DNA of 64,000 bases from Pyxidicoccus sp. MSG2 (GCF_026626705.1 NZ_JAPNKC010000001.1:6404001-6468000); one strand, 5' to 3'; counted from the first letter of the stretch, positions 1 through 9,056 are shown. Notes: a model not told the origin generated them from the sequence alone. Made by a program: numbers and translations.

Positions 1-332
1 TCAACCTGCTCAAGCGCGTCACGAAGAACCGCATGCTGTGGCTGCGCGCGACGGGCTCCACGCTGGTGTCGCAGCTCATCGACACGGTGGTGGTGCAGTT
101 CGTCGCGTGGTCGGGCCTGCTGCCCACCGCGACCATCCTGAACATCATCTACACGTCCTACGTGGTGAAGCTGCTGGTGGCGGTGGGCCTCACGCCGTTC
201 ATCTACCTGGGCCACGCCTTCGTCGAGCGCAAGCTGGGCATCAAGCCGGTGGTGCTCGGGGAGGACGGCGAGCCCGTGGAAGCCATGCCCGCGCAGGCCA
301 CGCCCCCGGAAGCCACGTCTCGCGCCGCCTGA
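1..332 (+). CDS. yhhQ: Queuosine precursor transporter, YhhQ/VUT family (3' end, cut by window edge)
   Basis: Only the last ~110 residues are present; reading frame 3 is open from the window edge to TGA at 330-332. The visible part has the family's charged loop followed by TGSTLVSQLIDT, a conserved transmembrane motif of the VUT/YhhQ family that imports preQ0 or preQ1 for queuosine synthesis. Two more hydrophobic segments follow, ending in GHAFVERKLG. The tail is an acidic, Pro/Ala-rich extension not typical of the core family. queD lies about 9 kb away on the other strand, so the genome carries queuosine functions, but the two genes are not an operon. The family call is fairly secure; the true start lies outside the window. 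Confidence 0.75.
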   Translation, partial: NLLKRVTKNRMLWLRATGSTLVSQLIDTVVVQFVAWSGLLPTATILNIIYTSYVVKLLVAVGLTPFIYLGHAFVERKLGIKPVVLGEDGEPVEAMPAQATPPEATSRAA

Positions 333-333
333 A

Positions 334-1638
334 TCAGGGCACCAGTCGCTGGAGGAAGACGTCGGTGTCGTCCGCGGCGAAGGAGCGGCCGCCGAAGGTG
401 CGGGTGCCGAAGAACATGCCCGCGCCCACCACGTCTCCGCCGGGCAGGAAGGTGACGTCGCGGAGCAGGGGCGTCGCGAAGCACGGCGTGGTGACGTAGA
501 AGTCCTGCCACAGCACGTCGCCCCCGGCCGACAGGCGCGCCAGCTCCGAGCCACACCCGTGCCGCCACACCATCGCCGAGCTCCCGTCCGCATCCACCGC
601 GAGCCGGGCTCCCTCCGAGCCGCTCACGTCCTCGCTGTCCAGCACGCGCCCCCAGAGCGGCTCTCCGTAGGCGTCCGCGGCCAGGGCGAACACGGTGCGG
701 TAGCAGCCGCGCTCCGTGCAGGGCGTCTGCACGGTGGCGCGCCCCCACTCGAGGGTGCCGTTGAAGTCACCGGTGAAGAGGAAGCTGCCATCCGGACGGA
801 AGGACACGTCCGTGAAGTTCGGCGCGCCGGGGCCCACCTCGCGCTCCCAGCGTAACTCGCCGTCGGGTGACAGGCGCACGATGAAGCCACGGCTCTCGAA
901 GGGGCCCAGGGGCCGCTGTCCCGCCATGATGAGCCCGCCCTCCGCATCCAGCGCGGCGACGGTGGCCGAGCCCACCGCGGGCACGTCCCGCTTCCAGAGC
1001 GAGCCTCCCCGCGCGTCGTGGCGCTCCACCACCAGCCCGTGCGCCAGCACCAGCGCGCCGTCTCCATCCGGAAGCAGCGCCCTCACGGCGTCCGTGGCCC
1101 GGGCCCAGCGGGGACTCCCGTCCGGAGCCAGCTTCGCCACGAAGTGGCTGTCGGTGATGACGGTGTCGCCCACGCGGAGCTGTCCCTCCACCTTGCCGGC
1201 GACGAAGACGTCGCCCGAGGTGGAGACGGCGAGCATCGGAGCATCCACGTCCGCGAGGCCCCGCGCTCCCGGCTCGGGGGTGAAGCTCCGGCTCCAGAGT
1301 TGTTGCCCGTTGCCGTCATGGCGCGAGACGGTGAGTGTCGTGCCGTTGGGGTCCAGGGACGTGTAGCTGGGGGCGAGGGCCTCGCTCGTGCCGAGCAGGA
1401 CGACGCCGCCACTCCCATCCGAGGCGACGGCCGCAACGTCCTGTCTGCCGGCCACGGCGGTGTGCGCCGTCCAGCGGGCGTCTCCCGGGACGAGCTCGTG
1501 AGGCGCGCCCGGTGCGGGGAACGGCTCCTCGACGACGGGTTGCGGCGCGGGGCTCACCTTTCCCTGGTCGCAGCCACTGCCGAGCGCGGCCCACACGCCC
1601 AGCGCCAGACCCGCCGTGCCTGCTCGCCAATGCACCAT
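334..1638 (-). CDS. Secreted lipoprotein with beta-propeller-like repeats
   Basis: A 434-residue protein starting at the ATG at 1638, chosen because it opens directly into a lipoprotein signal ending GSGC (Cys about residue 23); an in-frame upstream extension would bury it. The mature part is made of repeated units with SPDG, LRWERE and G-D-x-F motifs, such as VRLSPDGELRWERE, the pattern of delta-60/PQQ-like propeller repeats common in myxobacterial surface lipoproteins. Cysteine pairs occur in the C-terminal third. It ends 2 bp after the stop of the convergent transporter gene. Function is not predictable beyond an extracytoplasmic, probably outer-membrane-anchored propeller. Confidence 0.7.
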   Translation of the reverse strand: MVHWRAGTAGLALGVWAALGSGCDQGKVSPAPQPVVEEPFPAPGAPHELVPGDARWTAHTAVAGRQDVAAVASDGSGGVVLLGTSEALAPSYTSLDPNGTTLTVSRHDGNGQQLWSRSFTPEPGARGLADVDAPMLAVSTSGDVFVAGKVEGQLRVGDTVITDSHFVAKLAPDGSPRWARATDAVRALLPDGDGALVLAHGLVVERHDARGGSLWKRDVPAVGSATVAALDAEGGLIMAGQRPLGPFESRGFIVRLSPDGELRWEREVGPGAPNFTDVSFRPDGSFLFTGDFNGTLEWGRATVQTPCTERGCYRTVFALAADAYGEPLWGRVLDSEDVSGSEGARLAVDADGSSAMVWRHGCGSELARLSAGGDVLWQDFYVTTPCFATPLLRDVTFLPGGDVVGAGMFFGTRTFGGRSFAADDTDVFLQRLVP

Positions 1639-1751
1639 GCCCGTCCCCACTCCCGCCCCGGTTTCCGGCCGGTCGCGAAACTGTGCAGGCCCTCCCTCGG
1701 AGGCAAGGCCAGGGTCCGGTACTTCACGGAGCGCGGGCCGCGAAGCCAGCC

Positions 1752-2531
1752 TCAAGAGGCCGGAGGCCCACCCGGTGTCGAGCCGCTGACACCGGTCAGC
1801 TCGCACCAGCGGGCCACCGTCAACTCCAGGTAGGCGTCCCGCCCCAGGCCGTAGGAGCCCAGCGAGAAGCCGTCATTCCACTCCACCAGCGCCGTCTCCC
1901 CGGTGGAGAGCACGCCGAAGTCCACGCCATAGCCGGCGGTGGCTTCCCCGGAGGACTCCAGCAAGCGGACGGCCTCGCGCACGGTGCCCTCGTCCACGGA
2001 GACGGAGGTGTCCCCCGCGTAGTGATGGATGCCGACGATGGCGCCCCTCACGACGAACACGCGGTACTCGCTGAGCCACCGAACGACCTCGGAGAGGACC
2101 AGCGGGGTGCTCGCGGAGGCCCGCTCCAGGAAGAGCACGTCGTCGGAGGTGTGGAACACGTGGCCGGTGAAGCGCTTCCTGCGGCCCACGGGCTTGGCGA
2201 AGACGGGCGGAGCGGACACGTCGTAGAGCGAGTCGACGAGCTGTCGCACGGTGCCCGTCCACAGCCGGCGGTGGAGGAAGGGCGCCAGGCACTTCGGGTA
2301 GTCATTCGTCGGAGGCGGTTCGATTCCGAGCTGCTTCAGCGCACCGAGCACGGTGGGCACATGACCGGCGACGAGCGTCTCGCGAGCGAGCGGCAACTGA
2401 CGCCGCTCCAGCCGCTTCACGGTGAACAGCTCGGTGGGGACGCCGCGCGCCGCCAGTGCGTCCCGGAGCTCCCGCATCTCGGGCTCCATCCGTCCCTGGC
2501 CCTCTTCCTGGATGAAGGCGCGCTGGAGCAT
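1752..2531 (-). CDS. ATP-grasp domain protein
   Basis: 259 residues. The sequence fits the small ATP-grasp proteins of the DUF4343 type: an N-terminal domain (GQGRMEPEMRELRDALAARG), a central lysine region (VFAKPVGRRKRFTG), YRVFVVRGAIVGIHHY, and a C-terminal metal-ligand segment GVDFGVLSTGETALVEWNDG. Such enzymes join a carboxylate to a nucleophile using ATP; the substrate is unknown. The start lies 9 bp after the stop of the hydrolase gene (2541), so it is probably the last or next-to-last gene of the minus-strand PHA cluster. Nothing in the sequence ties it directly to polymer metabolism. Confidence 0.7.
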   Translation of the reverse strand: MLQRAFIQEEGQGRMEPEMRELRDALAARGVPTELFTVKRLERRQLPLARETLVAGHVPTVLGALKQLGIEPPPTNDYPKCLAPFLHRRLWTGTVRQLVDSLYDVSAPPVFAKPVGRRKRFTGHVFHTSDDVLFLERASASTPLVLSEVVRWLSEYRVFVVRGAIVGIHHYAGDTSVSVDEGTVREAVRLLESSGEATAGYGVDFGVLSTGETALVEWNDGFSLGSYGLGRDAYLELTVARWCELTGVSGSTPGGPPAS

Positions 2532-2540
2532 GGCGTCTCC

Positions 2541-3452
2541 TCAGACGCCCTCGTGCACCAGGGGGGCGAGGATGTCCCTCCAGTGGGAGTAGATGGAGAA
2601 GTGCCCGCCGCCCGCGAGGAAGTGGGGCACGGCGCGCGGAATCCGCGTGGCCAGGTAGCGCCCCATCTGCGGCGGGACGATGCTGTCCCCCTCCCAGTAC
2701 CAGAGGTCCACCTCGCAGCGAATCTCCTCCAGCGGCACGTTCCACGGTGCCGCCAGGATGTGCGCCTCGCGCCGCATGCCCGCGACTCCGTTGCGCGTGG
2801 CCTCGCGGCGCCAGCCCTGCACCTGCGCGGAGATGAGCGGGTCCGCCAGCACGGCGCGGTCATCCGGCGACGCATGCGCCATGACGCCCGCGAGCGCCTT
2901 CGCCGGATTCGCACGCACCTGCCGGTCATGCATGGCCATCAGCGGGTGCAGCAGCCACTCCGGCCACGCCGCCATCGAGTACGCGTTGCGGTAGTCCCGG
3001 TTCACCCCGTCCATGGCCCCGCGTCGCTTCAGCGGCGACGCCCCGGAGACGATGGCCGCGCGGGTGAGCCGCGCCCCCAGCTTCCACGCGCAGGCGGCGA
3101 CATACGGCCCGCCCGCGGACACGCCGAAGAGGGCGAAGCGGCCCACCTTCAGCGTGTTGGCGAGCTGCTCCAGGTCGTCCGCGAAGTCCAGCAGCGTGCG
3201 CCCGGGCTGGTAGTCCGACAGCCCGTAGCCCGGCCGGTCCGGGGTGATGAGGCGCACCCCCAGCCCGTGCGTGAGCCGGTCATCCGGGTGCCGCATGTAG
3301 CGCGAGCCCGGGTTGCCGTGGATGAAGAACACCGGCAGGCCGTCCAAATCACCGGACTCGACATACGCGAGCCGCCGCCCGTCCCGCAGGCGGATGGCGC
3401 CCTCGCGCACGTGCACTCCCGCTCCCGCTGACTCTGTCCCGGTGGAAATCAT
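2541..3452 (-). CDS. Alpha/beta hydrolase
   Basis: 303 residues from the ATG at 3452, which overlaps the PhaC stop by 4 bp (ATGA), so translation is likely coupled. The alpha/beta fold is clear: oxyanion motif FFIHGNPGSR (about 43-51), PDRPGYGLSD, nucleophile elbow GVSAGG with Ser112, a late acid segment and a catalytic His in GGGHFSIY near residue 285. No signal peptide is visible, so it is cytoplasmic. Its place directly behind PhaC suggests a role in hydroxyacyl-CoA or PHA turnover, for example hydrolysis of monomer thioesters or oligomers, but the sequence does not identify the substrate. Confidence 0.8.
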   Translation of the reverse strand: MISTGTESAGAGVHVREGAIRLRDGRRLAYVESGDLDGLPVFFIHGNPGSRYMRHPDDRLTHGLGVRLITPDRPGYGLSDYQPGRTLLDFADDLEQLANTLKVGRFALFGVSAGGPYVAACAWKLGARLTRAAIVSGASPLKRRGAMDGVNRDYRNAYSMAAWPEWLLHPLMAMHDRQVRANPAKALAGVMAHASPDDRAVLADPLISAQVQGWRREATRNGVAGMRREAHILAAPWNVPLEEIRCEVDLWYWEGDSIVPPQMGRYLATRIPRAVPHFLAGGGHFSIYSHWRDILAPLVHEGV

Positions 3453-4573
3453 GGCTCCATCGTCTTCGAGCGCTCGCCAATCCAGGCGGCGATGGAGGGC
3501 CACACCACGGTGGCGCCCTTGCTGGATGCGGACAGGCCGATGTGGCCCACCGGGTAGCGCCGCGTCTCGACGTCTTTCGAGGACACCAGCTTTGGAAGTG
3601 GCTCGCTCATCGCGGGCAGGGCGATGGTGTCCTGCTCGGCGATGACATTGAGCACCGAGCACTGGATGCGACCCAGGTCGATGTGCTCCTCGCCCACCTT
3701 CATCTGCCCTTTGGGGAAGAGGTTCTGCTGGTAGCAGTCCTTGATGTACTGGCGGTAGACCTCACCGGGGAAGGGCACGGGGTCGGCGCCCCAGCGCTCC
3801 ATGGCGAGGAAGGTGGTGACGAAGTCCGGGTCGTCGATGCGGCGGCACACCTCCAGCCAGCGCGTGAGGCGCTGCACCGGCGCGGCCATCATGAAGCCGC
3901 TCTCCAACACCTTGGTGGGCACGTTGCCGTACGCGTCCACCAGCGAGTCCACGTCGAAGTTCTCCGCCGACGTCCACAGCGTGTAGACGCCGCCCTTGCT
4001 GAAGTCCACGGGCGTGGCCTGGGCCACCAGGTTGCGCACGCCCTCGGGGTAGAGGGACGTGTACGCCAGCGCCATGGTGCCGCCCATGCAGTAGCCGTAG
4101 AGCGTCAGCTCGCGGCTCTTGCTCACGCGCAGCGTCCACTGCACCGCCGTCTGGATGAGGCCGCCCAGCAGCTCTTGCCAGTCGATGTGCTCCTCGGTCT
4201 TCCCGGGCACGCCCCAGTCGAGGGCGTAGACGTCGTAGCCCGCGTGCGTGAGGTGCTCGATGAGGCTGCGGCCGGGGAGGAAGTCGAGGATGTACCAGCG
4301 ATTGATGAGCGAATAGACGAAGAGGATGGGCGTGCGGTAGCGGCGCCGGGGCGCGGCGTAGCGCAACAGGCGCATGCTGCCGCGCGTGTACACCACCGTG
4401 TGGGGCGTGGCGCTGATGGGCGGCTCGCGGACGCCGGACGCCTTCTCGATGATGGGCTTGAGGTACGGGTAGGGATTGAGTGGCCGCGCCTTGAGGATGC
4501 TGGCCACGGCGCGCGGGAGGTCGAGCTTGCCCGCGACGAACGAGCGGAGACGCTGGGTGGTGGACGCGGTCAT
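3449..4573 (-). CDS. phaC: Polyhydroxyalkanoate synthase catalytic subunit PhaC, class III-like
   Basis: 374 residues, close to the ~355 of class III PhaC. The lipase-like box GYCMGG places the catalytic Cys at residue 162; the conserved Trp-containing ALDWG segment (118-121), the Asp in NVIAEQDTI and the His in YPVGHIGL complete the catalytic triad. The enzyme polymerises (R)-3-hydroxyacyl-CoA into storage polyester on granules. It starts 1 bp after the stop of the PhaE-like gene (4575) and overlaps the next hydrolase by 4 bp, which is a tight operon. The class III assignment rests on subunit length, the box sequence and the small partner gene upstream. Confidence 0.85.
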   Translation of the reverse strand: MTASTTQRLRSFVAGKLDLPRAVASILKARPLNPYPYLKPIIEKASGVREPPISATPHTVVYTRGSMRLLRYAAPRRRYRTPILFVYSLINRWYILDFLPGRSLIEHLTHAGYDVYALDWGVPGKTEEHIDWQELLGGLIQTAVQWTLRVSKSRELTLYGYCMGGTMALAYTSLYPEGVRNLVAQATPVDFSKGGVYTLWTSAENFDVDSLVDAYGNVPTKVLESGFMMAAPVQRLTRWLEVCRRIDDPDFVTTFLAMERWGADPVPFPGEVYRQYIKDCYQQNLFPKGQMKVGEEHIDLGRIQCSVLNVIAEQDTIALPAMSEPLPKLVSSKDVETRRYPVGHIGLSASSKGATVVWPSIAAWIGERSKTMEP

Positions 4574-4574
4574 G

Positions 4575-5021
4575 TCAGGCGCGGCGCGTGGACGAGGCGC
4601 GCCCCTTCGGATGGGGCGCGCGGGTTTCGGAGGCGTCGGCCTCGGAGGTCTCGGGGGTGTGGACGAGGTCCACCATCGTCTCGAGCTGGGTGCCGAGCGC
4701 TTCCACCTGGTCATTCACGCGGCGGAGCTGGTCCCTGAGGTCTTCCACCTCGGAGGGCGTGGGAAGGTGCAGGGTGTGCAGCGTGCGCTCCACGAGTCCC
4801 CGGCGGCGGATGCGGGCATTGAAGCCCTGGCGCATGAGGCCGCCGCTGACCCGCAGGTACGTGGGGCTCTCCGCGAGGCGCGCGAGCACCTGGGTGAGGC
4901 CCTGCTCGGCGCGGGTGAAGACCTTGCCGGTGCGCGTCTGTGGGTGGGTGAGCTGCCCCAGCAGCTTCAGGCCGCGGGCGAGGAGCCCCTTGTTGGGAGC
5001 CGTAGGGTCCGACTGACTCAT
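4575..5021 (-). CDS. PhaE-like accessory subunit or phasin-like protein
   Basis: 148 residues, much shorter than a classical PhaE (~350). It is basic and helical at the N-terminus, with a heptad-like stretch (EVEDLRDQLRRVNDQV, about 93-108) consistent with a coiled coil, and it ends in a polar Ser/Arg tail. Coiled coils before PhaC are typical of PhaE subunits and of phasins that bind the granule surface. Its immediate upstream position and 1-bp spacing to phaC support a role as the synthase partner. The family could not be proven by eye; a small unknown coiled-coil protein is the alternative. Confidence 0.6.
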   Translation of the reverse strand: MSQSDPTAPNKGLLARGLKLLGQLTHPQTRTGKVFTRAEQGLTQVLARLAESPTYLRVSGGLMRQGFNARIRRRGLVERTLHTLHLPTPSEVEDLRDQLRRVNDQVEALGTQLETMVDLVHTPETSEADASETRAPHPKGRASSTRRA

Positions 5022-5095
5022 GGACGGGACTTTAGCCCAAGGAGGGGCGGGACGCGCCGGGGCCCATGCGAAAACATGAACCGCGATTCACATTT

Positions 5096-5650
5096 TCAGC
5101 GCTTCCAGAGAAACGCCAGGTTCAACGGAAGCGCCTCGAACGGCTCGGCACGGACCACGGCGTTGCCCGTGTACACGCCGAGCTGCTTCCACCCCTTGCC
5201 CTCCAGCCGGAAGACCTCCAGCGACTGGCTGCGAGGGTCCACGAACCACAGGTGCCCCACGTCCTCACGGGCGTACACCGCCATCTTCCGGCCCCGGTCC
5301 AGCGCCTCGGTGGAGGGAGAGAGGACCTCGCAGACCCAGTCCGGCGGGAGCTTCACTCCAACGATGTCTGGCATCTCGGGCATCCGCTCGCGCCGCCAGC
5401 CCGCGATGTCGGGCACCAGCACATCCCGCTTCAAATGAAGCTCGGGCTCGATGAGGTGCAACCAGCCGCCAGGGCCTTCTTCCTTCCCGAACGGTGCGAG
5501 CTCCCTGAAGAGCTCCCCCGCGGCCCGGTTGTGGACCGTGCGTGGCTGGGGACTGACGTACAGCTCGCCATCGACAATCTGGCTGATGACGCCCTCGGGG
5601 AGGCGCTCCCGTGCCTCGTACACGCTCTCCGTCCGCGGCTTGTCGCCCAT
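5096..5650 (-). CDS. Uma2-family (DUF820) putative endonuclease-fold protein
   Basis: 184 residues from the ATG at 5650. The Uma2 restriction-endonuclease-like core is visible: IVDGELYVSPQP, then LHLKRDVLVPDIAGWRRER with the PD motif, WVCEVLSPSTEALDRGRK with the E-x-x-S-P-S/T signature, and YAREDVGHLWFVDP. Uma2 proteins are abundant in cyanobacteria and myxobacteria and often stand alone; a cellular role has not been shown. An upstream ATG at 5722 would add 24 residues without homology-like features, and neither start has a strong ribosome site. Confidence 0.8.
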   Translation of the reverse strand: MGDKPRTESVYEARERLPEGVISQIVDGELYVSPQPRTVHNRAAGELFRELAPFGKEEGPGGWLHLIEPELHLKRDVLVPDIAGWRRERMPEMPDIVGVKLPPDWVCEVLSPSTEALDRGRKMAVYAREDVGHLWFVDPRSQSLEVFRLEGKGWKQLGVYTGNAVVRAEPFEALPLNLAFLWKR

Positions 5651-5805
5651 GTCCCCAGGATGCGGCCCCGCCCCGTTCGTCGCAACCCGCACCCCGTCCT
5701 GCACCTGGAGGTCTTCGCTCATGTGTCCAGCATGCACCAGACCTCTGACATCCTGCACGCTGGGGACAATCCTCCAGGTAACTCGCGAAAATGCCGGGCC
5801 CGTCC

Positions 5806-6828
5806 TCACTCCGCCGAGGCGTAGCGCTCGAACGTGCGCGGAATCCCCCTGTCCTCGTCGACATCTCGGAAGGTGACGGGGATGCTGTCGCCGCCCTTCT
5901 CCACCACGAAGTGGATGTGGCCGGTGAGGCTGTTGCCCACGTTGCCGACCTCCGCCAGCGGGTCTCCCTGCTTGACGGTGTCGCCTTCCTCCACCTTCGC
6001 GCTGCCGGTCTTGATGTGCAGGTACTTCGCCACGGTGCCGTCATCGTGTTGCACCGTGACGAAGTTGTTGTGCTTGCCCTTGCCGTTGCCCTCGAAGCCG
6101 TGCTCGACATTGAGCACCGTGCCGCCGCGCGCCGCCAGCACCGGGGTGCCGCACTGGCGCCGGAAGTCCCAGGCAAACTCCTCGTCTCCCTGGTGGTTGA
6201 AGGACGAGTTGTTGCCCTGGACGATCCACGAGCGCTCCCCGTCGGGATACGGCGAATTGGCCGCCGTCGGATAGGCCCCGGCCTCGATGGAGCCGCGCAG
6301 CATCATCCACGCGACGAGCCACACCACGCCCCACAACCCGTACACCGCCGTGCCGATGATGGCGAGCCTTCCCCAGCCGGGAAGCTCCACGCGCTGTCCC
6401 GCTTCGCCCGCCGTCTCGCGCGCGATGAAGGGCGCGGCGAACCACGCGCCGAAGCACAGCATGCTGCCCACCAGTCCGCCCCAGTGGTACAGCCCCGACA
6501 GCCACACCGGGCCACACGAAGCGAAGGCGCCGAAGCCGAAGGCGAACGCCGTGACGATGGACCAGAACGCCCCAATCAATGGAAGCGCCTTCGTCCAGAA
6601 CACCGTGGCGTCGAACCGGTTCGCCTCGCCCCCGCGGACGGCCAGCGCGCGCCGGAGGCCGTGCAACGTGAGCACGATGAAGCCGCCCCAGGTCAGCAGC
6701 GCCACCACCGCGGTGGGTACCATGGGCCCGTCACCCGCGAAGCCCGCGAAGGAGGCGATGAACATCAGCGCCGCGTAGACCCCCAGGAGGATGAGAAGGA
6801 CTGACGCAGCCGTTCCGTAACGAGTCAT
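5806..6828 (-). CDS. Membrane-anchored M23 (LytM) peptidase
   Basis: 340 residues; the start at 6828 is preceded by a purine-rich GGGGGAA ribosome site. The first ~180 residues hold about five hydrophobic helices. The C-terminal domain is an M23 zinc peptidase: zinc ligands in NHQGDEEFAWDF (H-x-x-x-D type, here with a longer gap) and the second motif HIHF near residue 310, with LAARGGTVLNV and KQGDPLAEVGNVGNS between, as in lysostaphin-like hydrolases. It probably cuts peptidoglycan cross-links at the membrane face or acts as a degenerate activator. The multi-helix N-terminus is unusual, since M23 proteins usually have a single anchor. Confidence 0.75.
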   Translation of the reverse strand: MTRYGTAASVLLILLGVYAALMFIASFAGFAGDGPMVPTAVVALLTWGGFIVLTLHGLRRALAVRGGEANRFDATVFWTKALPLIGAFWSIVTAFAFGFGAFASCGPVWLSGLYHWGGLVGSMLCFGAWFAAPFIARETAGEAGQRVELPGWGRLAIIGTAVYGLWGVVWLVAWMMLRGSIEAGAYPTAANSPYPDGERSWIVQGNNSSFNHQGDEEFAWDFRRQCGTPVLAARGGTVLNVEHGFEGNGKGKHNNFVTVQHDDGTVAKYLHIKTGSAKVEEGDTVKQGDPLAEVGNVGNSLTGHIHFVVEKGGDSIPVTFRDVDEDRGIPRTFERYASAE

Positions 6829-6982
6829 CGCTGTTCCCCCCGCCCGCGTGGACCTCACGCATGGCTTCTCATGAGGAGAACGGCGGACGGGGCAGGGTGT
6901 CGTCCGTGAAGTGGGCCCACCGCCGGCCGGGGCCTTCACGGGACGTCGGGCCCACGACGGACGGCTCGGGCGCTTGCTCCAC

Positions 6983-7004
6983 GCCTCCGCCCATGCGCGG
7001 AGGC
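6983..7004. other. Short GC-rich stem-loop between ydfG and the M23 gene
   Basis: GCCTCCGC (6983-6990) and GCGGAGGC (6997-7004) are perfect inverted arms around a 6-nt loop, just downstream of the ydfG stop on the minus strand. There is no following T-run, so a factor-independent terminator is unlikely; it may protect the 3' end of the transcript or be chance in GC-rich DNA. Confidence 0.35.
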
Positions 7005-7047
7005 CCGGCCCACGAGGACGTGCGAGCGCCTCCCCGTGCGCCCGCGC

Positions 7048-7794
7048 TCAGCCCCGCTTCACCGGCAGCGGCCCGAAGGCCTGCGCCACCGGCATCAGCG
7101 AGATGATGTTGATGTTCACGTGCGCGGGGCGCGTGGTCACCCAGTGCACCGCGTCCGCGATGTCCTCGGGCGTCAGCGGCTGGGTGTTGGCGTAGAGGGA
7201 CGCGGCGCGGGCGTCATCACCCTTGAAGCGGACGTTGGAGAACTCGGTGCCGCCCACGAGGCCGGGCTCGATGTCCGTCACGCGCACGGCGGTGCCGTGC
7301 AGGTCCGCGCGCAGGTTGAGGCTGAACTGGTGCACGAAGGCCTTGGTGGCGCCGTACACGTTGCCGCCGGGGTAGGGGAACTCGGCGGCGATGGAGCCCA
7401 TGTTGACGATGTGGCCCCGGTTGCGCGCCACCATGCCGGGCAGCACCGCGTGCGTGCAGTACAGGACGCCCTTCACGTTGGTGTCCACCATCACGTCCCA
7501 GTCCTCCACGCGTGCCCCCTGCGCCAGGTCCAACCCCAGCGCGAGGCCCGCGTTGTTGACCAGCACGTCCACCTCGGCGAAATCCGCCGGCAGCGAGCGC
7601 ACCGCGCGCTCCACCGCCTCGCGGTCCGTGATGTCGAGCGTCACGGGCAGCAGCCGCTCTCCCAATTCCGCCCGCATCGCCTCCAGCCGCTCCGTCCGTC
7701 GCCCGACAGCGATGACGCGCGCGCCGTCCTGGATGTAGCGGCGGGTGATGGCCAGCCCGAATCCGGCGGTGGCTCCGGTGATGAGCACGTTCAT
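7048..7794 (-). CDS. ydfG: Short-chain dehydrogenase, NADP-dependent 3-hydroxy acid dehydrogenase YdfG
   Basis: 248 residues. The match to the YdfG subgroup is strong along the whole length: cofactor motif GATAGFG (6-12), NNAGLALG, substrate and active-site segments INMG-type Ser, YGATK (catalytic Tyr and Lys) and the diagnostic stretch DIEPGLVGGTEFSNVRFKG. YdfG oxidises L-allo-threonine and 3-hydroxy acids and reduces malonic semialdehyde. The start at 7794 gives the canonical MNVLITGAT opening; the longer reading frame upstream is not needed. It appears monocistronic; 219 bp separate it from the next minus-strand gene. Confidence 0.88.
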   Translation of the reverse strand: MNVLITGATAGFGLAITRRYIQDGARVIAVGRRTERLEAMRAELGERLLPVTLDITDREAVERAVRSLPADFAEVDVLVNNAGLALGLDLAQGARVEDWDVMVDTNVKGVLYCTHAVLPGMVARNRGHIVNMGSIAAEFPYPGGNVYGATKAFVHQFSLNLRADLHGTAVRVTDIEPGLVGGTEFSNVRFKGDDARAASLYANTQPLTPEDIADAVHWVTTRPAHVNINIISLMPVAQAFGPLPVKRG

Positions 7795-7907
7795 GTGATT
7801 GCCCTCGAACCTCGAAGTCGGTTTCCGGGCGCTACATGCCACGGGCGGGACGGCGGCGCACGGGATTGATGCCGCCCGTCACGGCCCGGCGACACACGAC
7901 GTGCGAG

Positions 7908-9056
7908 CTACCACGACGAGTTGGAGCCACCCCCGCCGAAGTCACCACCCCCGCCGCTCCACGAGCTGTCCGAGCTGGAACTGCTGGACGAGGACGAGTC
8001 GCTCGAGGACGAGTCGCTCCAGGAAGAAGAAGACGAGGACGAGTCGCTCCAGGAAGAAGGCGAGGACGCGCCGCTCCAGGAAGAAGGCGAGGAGTCACCC
8101 GAGGACGAGGAGCTGCCCGAGCGGTCCGCTCTGTTGACGCCCCAGATGAAGGCCCAGACGAGGAAGGGGACGAAGCTGATGCAGGCACTGGTGAAGACCG
8201 TGAGGCCGAGCATGTCCAGCACGCCGGGGCTGGGCATCATCGTGCCAATGAACAGGCCGGTCAGGAGCTGGATCCCGCCCAGGAGGAACGCCAGCACCCG
8301 GGAAGCGTGGATGCCGACGAGCGTGAGCAGGCAGAACACCGTCGCGAAGATGACGAAGGTTCCCAGGAAGTGCACGGTGGGGTGCTGGCTCGACCAGGTC
8401 GCGAGGGTGATGGTCCCCAGAGGCAGCACCACGAGCGCGCCCACGGCCCAGGCCAGCTTCACGGTGCCCAGCCGCTTCCGCCACGCTCCCACGCACTGCC
8501 CCAACAGCATGCCCATGAGGAGCCCGCCGACCAGCAGCCCCACGAAGGCCTCACCCGCTTTCGGGGCGGTCGACGGCACCTGGTTCTCCACCACGCCGTC
8601 GGCATTCGGGAGGCGCAGGCGCACGCCCTGCACCACCGCCAGCAGCGCGCCCCGGTAGTCCCCCTGTCGCAGCAGCGGCCCCTGTGCGTCGAGCAGCGTG
8701 CGCACGGCGTCGTCGGGCAGGTGCTCCTCCAGCCCGTAGCCCACCTCCAGCCGTTGGCGCCGGTCATTCACCGCGAGCACGAGCAGCAGCCCGTTGTCCT
8801 GGCCCCTACCGCCGCCCTTCCACGCCGCGGCAACCTGCAGGGCATAGTCCTCGATGGGCACCCCGCCGGTGGTGTCCACCATGAGCACCGCCATCTGCGC
8901 GCCCGTCTCCTCGCGCAGGCGGACGAGCTCGGTGGCCACGGCTTCTTTGTCAGCGGGGGACAGCCGCCCGCTCGTGTCCACCACGGGCCGGTCCACGACG
9001 GGCGTGGCGCCGAGCAGGAACACGGGCAGCAGCAGCAACAACAGAGACTTCAGCAT
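7908..9056 (-). CDS. TPM-domain (YgcG-type) membrane protein with a Ser-rich tail
   Basis: 382 residues. A signal peptide (1-17) is followed by a TPM domain (about 25-150) with the family's LSPADKEAVATELVRLREE, GAQMAVLMVDT and GQDNGLLLVLAVNDRR motifs. Four to five hydrophobic segments follow (about 168-310). The last ~65 residues are an extreme Ser/Trp/Asp/Gly tail ending GGGGDFGGGGSNSSW, the same kind of ending seen in other YgcG proteins (GGG-x-FGGGG-S-S-x-W). TPM domains are linked to photosystem repair phosphatases in plants; the bacterial role is unknown. The tail here is much longer and more repetitive than usual (see findings). Confidence 0.8.
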   Translation of the reverse strand: MLKSLLLLLLPVFLLGATPVVDRPVVDTSGRLSPADKEAVATELVRLREETGAQMAVLMVDTTGGVPIEDYALQVAAAWKGGGRGQDNGLLLVLAVNDRRQRLEVGYGLEEHLPDDAVRTLLDAQGPLLRQGDYRGALLAVVQGVRLRLPNADGVVENQVPSTAPKAGEAFVGLLVGGLLMGMLLGQCVGAWRKRLGTVKLAWAVGALVVLPLGTITLATWSSQHPTVHFLGTFVIFATVFCLLTLVGIHASRVLAFLLGGIQLLTGLFIGTMMPSPGVLDMLGLTVFTSACISFVPFLVWAFIWGVNRADRSGSSSSSGDSSPSSWSGASSPSSWSDSSSSSSSWSDSSSSDSSSSSSSSSDSSWSGGGGDFGGGGSNSSW

